From: Euryarchaeota archaeon UBA59
Lineage (GTDB): Archaea > Thermoplasmatota > Poseidoniia > Poseidoniales > Thalassarchaeaceae
Direction: 5' to 3'
Assembly: GCA_002505495.1 (NCBI GenBank)
Contig: DAVI01000078.1
Coordinates: forward strand, 1-7,068
DNA length: 7,068 nucleotides
The notes beneath the pieces are model-generated. The model did not search any database. It worked only from the letters and a program-made list of their open reading frames with translations, and had not been told where the DNA came from. The position numbers were made by a program, and so were the translations under genes. Below are positions 5,647 to 7,068 of this stretch, piece after piece. Each line of letters opens with the position of its first letter. Position 1 is the first letter of the stretch.

Positions 5647-5778
5647 ATGGACGCATGGTTAGAGGATTGGGTTGAACATCAGAGCGCGCGCTATCACGCG
5701 GCTGAGGTGGCGAATTCGAGTCGTAGGCTCGGTATTGCTCGTCTGCTCTTCAGCAGGGTATGGAAGGGTCGTCTGTGA
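5647..5778 (+). CDS. Small protein, 43 aa, unrecognised
   Basis: An ATG preceded by GGAGGT opens 43 codons ending in TGA at 5776-5778. The product starts MDAWLEDWVEHQ (acidic, two tryptophans) and ends RLLFSRVWKGRL (basic, hydrophobic). The two halves have opposite charge, and the second half could form an amphipathic helix against a membrane or partner protein. I recognise no family. It lies between the bidirectional TATA element and the DRAM-like membrane protein, which begins 78 bp downstream on the same strand, so the two may share a transcript. An alternative is a leader peptide or the remnant of a longer gene; the competing frame across 5672-5860 starts at a TTG and is rich in arginine, so looks less like coding. 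Confidence 0.5.
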   Translation: MDAWLEDWVEHQSARYHAAEVANSSRRLGIARLLFSRVWKGRL

Positions 5779-5856
5779 TTCTTCTCCACCTCCACAGATT
5801 TTGGATGGCTGGTGCAGAGGCGATGCGCCCTCCGCATTGGCACCGTTGAGGATTAG

Positions 5857-6525
5857 ATGATCAATCAAGGGTCCACCAATGAGAGAAGGTTGCTCGCATG
5901 GGCCTGTGGCCTATCGATTATCACGCCAGTGGTCTGTTGGATTCTGACCGTGGGAGTTGGCACCATCCCGGTTTGGCTGCCGTTTGTCTCTGACCTGCCG
6001 CTGTATGAACCTGCAGCGACGATATTCCCTCTCGGGATGACTCTCTCAGCGCTTCTCTTTGCGATGGTGATTCCCGGGCTATATCGTAATCTAAGCAAAA
6101 ACTCCCGTCAGCTTCCCGGTTGGGAGGGGCATGCTCCCGCCGCCGCCTCCACGCTGCTGTTCTTCGCAGCGTTCTCCATGGTGATAGTCAGCCACGTGAC
6201 TTGGCAGATGTCGCCTGGACTTCACTACCTCGCCGCTTCGGGACTGTTTCTTTTCATGCTCAGTTGGGGCTCTCTCGCTGAATATGTGCGGGCCGGTGGC
6301 GAGTTCAAGATGGCTCACAACATCAGGATCGCAACCATCGTGATGGGGATTCCATTGTTGCTGACGCTTGGAGTCCTGACCCGTATGTTCTTCACCGTTC
6401 ATCAAGAGGTGGTGTATGCCAGCTTTGAGGGGCGGCCTTGGCCGATGGCCTTCGCCGCAGTGGTCGAGTGGCTGTTGGTGGCAGACCTCAGTCTCATGAT
6501 GTGGACTTGGCGAAGCGAGTTGTGA
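5857..6525 (+). CDS. Six-span membrane protein resembling the DRAM/Frag1 family
   Basis: A 222-residue integral membrane protein with spans at about 12-34, 53-76, 95-113, 120-144, 155-178 and 197-217. The loop after span 1 reads VWLPFVSDLPLYEPAA. In the Frag1/DRAM/TMEM150 (CWH43 N-terminal) family this loop typically has an ISD or VSD motif followed by a Pro-rich, Glu-containing stretch. Span 4 begins HYLAASG, like the HxxGA of that family, and span 6 begins VVEWLLVA, like its closing (S)E(Y/W) segment. Eukaryotic members act in autophagy and in lipid remodelling of GPI anchors; a role in an archaeon is unknown. A DUF998-type protein is the main alternative. The ATG has a weak TGAGG at 5847-5851. 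It probably follows the 43-aa ORF in one unit and converges with the hydratase gene across 36 bp. Confidence 0.6.
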   Translation: MINQGSTNERRLLAWACGLSIITPVVCWILTVGVGTIPVWLPFVSDLPLYEPAATIFPLGMTLSALLFAMVIPGLYRNLSKNSRQLPGWEGHAPAAASTLLFFAAFSMVIVSHVTWQMSPGLHYLAASGLFLFMLSWGSLAEYVRAGGEFKMAHNIRIATIVMGIPLLLTLGVLTRMFFTVHQEVVYASFEGRPWPMAFAAVVEWLLVADLSLMMWTWRSEL

Positions 6526-6561
6526 ATCCTCGACACCCTCCATGGGTTGCAATGTAAGGCA

Positions 6562-7068
6562 TCATTCGCCGCTGTACACGGCTCGCCGTCCTTCGATGAG
6601 GGCTGAGAGCCCTTCGAGGGCATCAGCAGTTCCGAAGATGGTTGAGAGTCGCTCCAACTCAAGTGCCAGACCTGCATCGAGGTCGTCACCTGTGGCAACG
6701 GCGTCGTCGAGTAGTTCGCTCGCCATCCGGACAGCGATCGGTGCGGCGAATTTCAGCGACTTCAGTTGGCGGCTGACATTTCGGTCCTCGGCGTCGAAGC
6801 CATCCGGGCATCCTCCTGCGAGGAGTGTTTCCATGTTTTCGTCTGAGTAGAAGGCGCTGGCGAACTGCGCCACAGGGTGCTCAGGGTCGGCCGGGGCACC
6901 CGGGTACTTGTTGTCGGGCTTTCCAGCGACTCCGAGTGCGGCGACCGTCGCAGTTACTTCGGCGGGTTCGACTAGATGGGTGAGCAGACCGAGGGCCGCT
7001 GCCGTGTTGTGGTCGACGAAGTTCCCAGCGAGTACAGCCCAGCGCGCCGCCTCCACTCCGCAGATGCG
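6562..7068 (-). CDS. Enoyl-CoA hydratase/isomerase domain, C-terminal part (cut by window edge)
   Basis: The frame is open to the window edge (…RICGVEAARWAVLAGNF), so the N-terminal part lies outside; the GTG at 7056 is not a true start. Seen here are LAGNFVDHNTAAALGLLTHLVEP, the crotonase strand-helix block after the active site, then a 60-residue stretch with KPDNKYPGAPADPEHPV and LLAGGCPDGFDAEDRNV. The close is LERLSTIFGTADALEGLSALIEGRR, the helical C-terminus of crotonases that carries T-D-x-x-E-G. The pattern is that of the hydratase half of archaeal 3-hydroxyacyl-CoA dehydrogenase/enoyl-CoA hydratase fusion proteins used in fatty-acid beta-oxidation, though a stand-alone hydratase cannot be excluded from the fragment. 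Catalytic glutamates lie outside the window. It ends 36 bp from the convergent membrane protein gene. Confidence 0.85.
   Translation of the reverse strand, partial: RICGVEAARWAVLAGNFVDHNTAAALGLLTHLVEPAEVTATVAALGVAGKPDNKYPGAPADPEHPVAQFASAFYSDENMETLLAGGCPDGFDAEDRNVSRQLKSLKFAAPIAVRMASELLDDAVATGDDLDAGLALELERLSTIFGTADALEGLSALIEGRRAVYSGE

Noticed and set aside
5685..5740. tRNA-like stretch with TTCGAGTC resembling a T-loop
   Set aside because: The flanking bases do not form the T-stem or an acceptor stem, and no anticodon arm can be drawn.
5672..5860. 62-codon plus-strand frame whose stop overlaps the ATG of the membrane protein
   Set aside because: It begins at TTG without a ribosome binding site, is arginine-rich, and conflicts with the 43-codon ORF that has an excellent Shine-Dalgarno sequence.
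6091..6552. 153-codon open frame on the minus strand
   Set aside because: Antisense to the membrane protein gene, rich in H, P, G and E with no recognisable domain; a shadow frame.

Overview
The window reads as chromosomal DNA from a euryarchaeon. The best taxonomic marker is a 204-residue uS2 (rps2) of archaeal type. It is joined by leaderless-looking genes, weak TATA-like elements, several winged-helix regulators and a beta-oxidation gene. Moderate-to-high GC and acidic proteins would fit a marine Poseidoniales (Marine Group II) archaeon, but that placement is inference from general resemblance, not a search result.

Layout. The left half (minus strand) holds a PD-(D/E)XK nuclease with Cas4-like cysteines and four membrane spans inserted in it (66-1283), downstream of rps2 (1408-2022). 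rps2 diverges from a dihydrouridine synthase gene on the plus strand (2125-3141). That gene converges, with 2 bp between, on a run of three minus-strand regulators: a soluble protein with two winged helices (3144-4229), a membrane-anchored protein with two winged helices (4318-4965) and an HxlR-type protein (5054-5515). On the chosen starts, both gaps between these regulators are 88 bp and contain dyad symmetry. Two of the upstream regions share a 10-mer.

The HxlR gene diverges from a short plus-strand unit: a 43-codon ORF with a strong Shine-Dalgarno sequence (5647-5778), then a six-span membrane protein resembling the DRAM/Frag1 family (5857-6525). The right edge is the C-terminal part of an enoyl-CoA hydratase-type domain (6562-7068, minus, cut by the window end).

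Working together. rps2 and dus belong to translation and tRNA modification. The three regulators plus the short ORF and DRAM-like protein look like a compact regulatory and membrane neighbourhood whose control sites can be partly read from the sequence; the signals it responds to cannot. The strongest candidate for something new is the membrane-embedded Cas4-like nuclease, which has no CRISPR array or other cas gene in the window.
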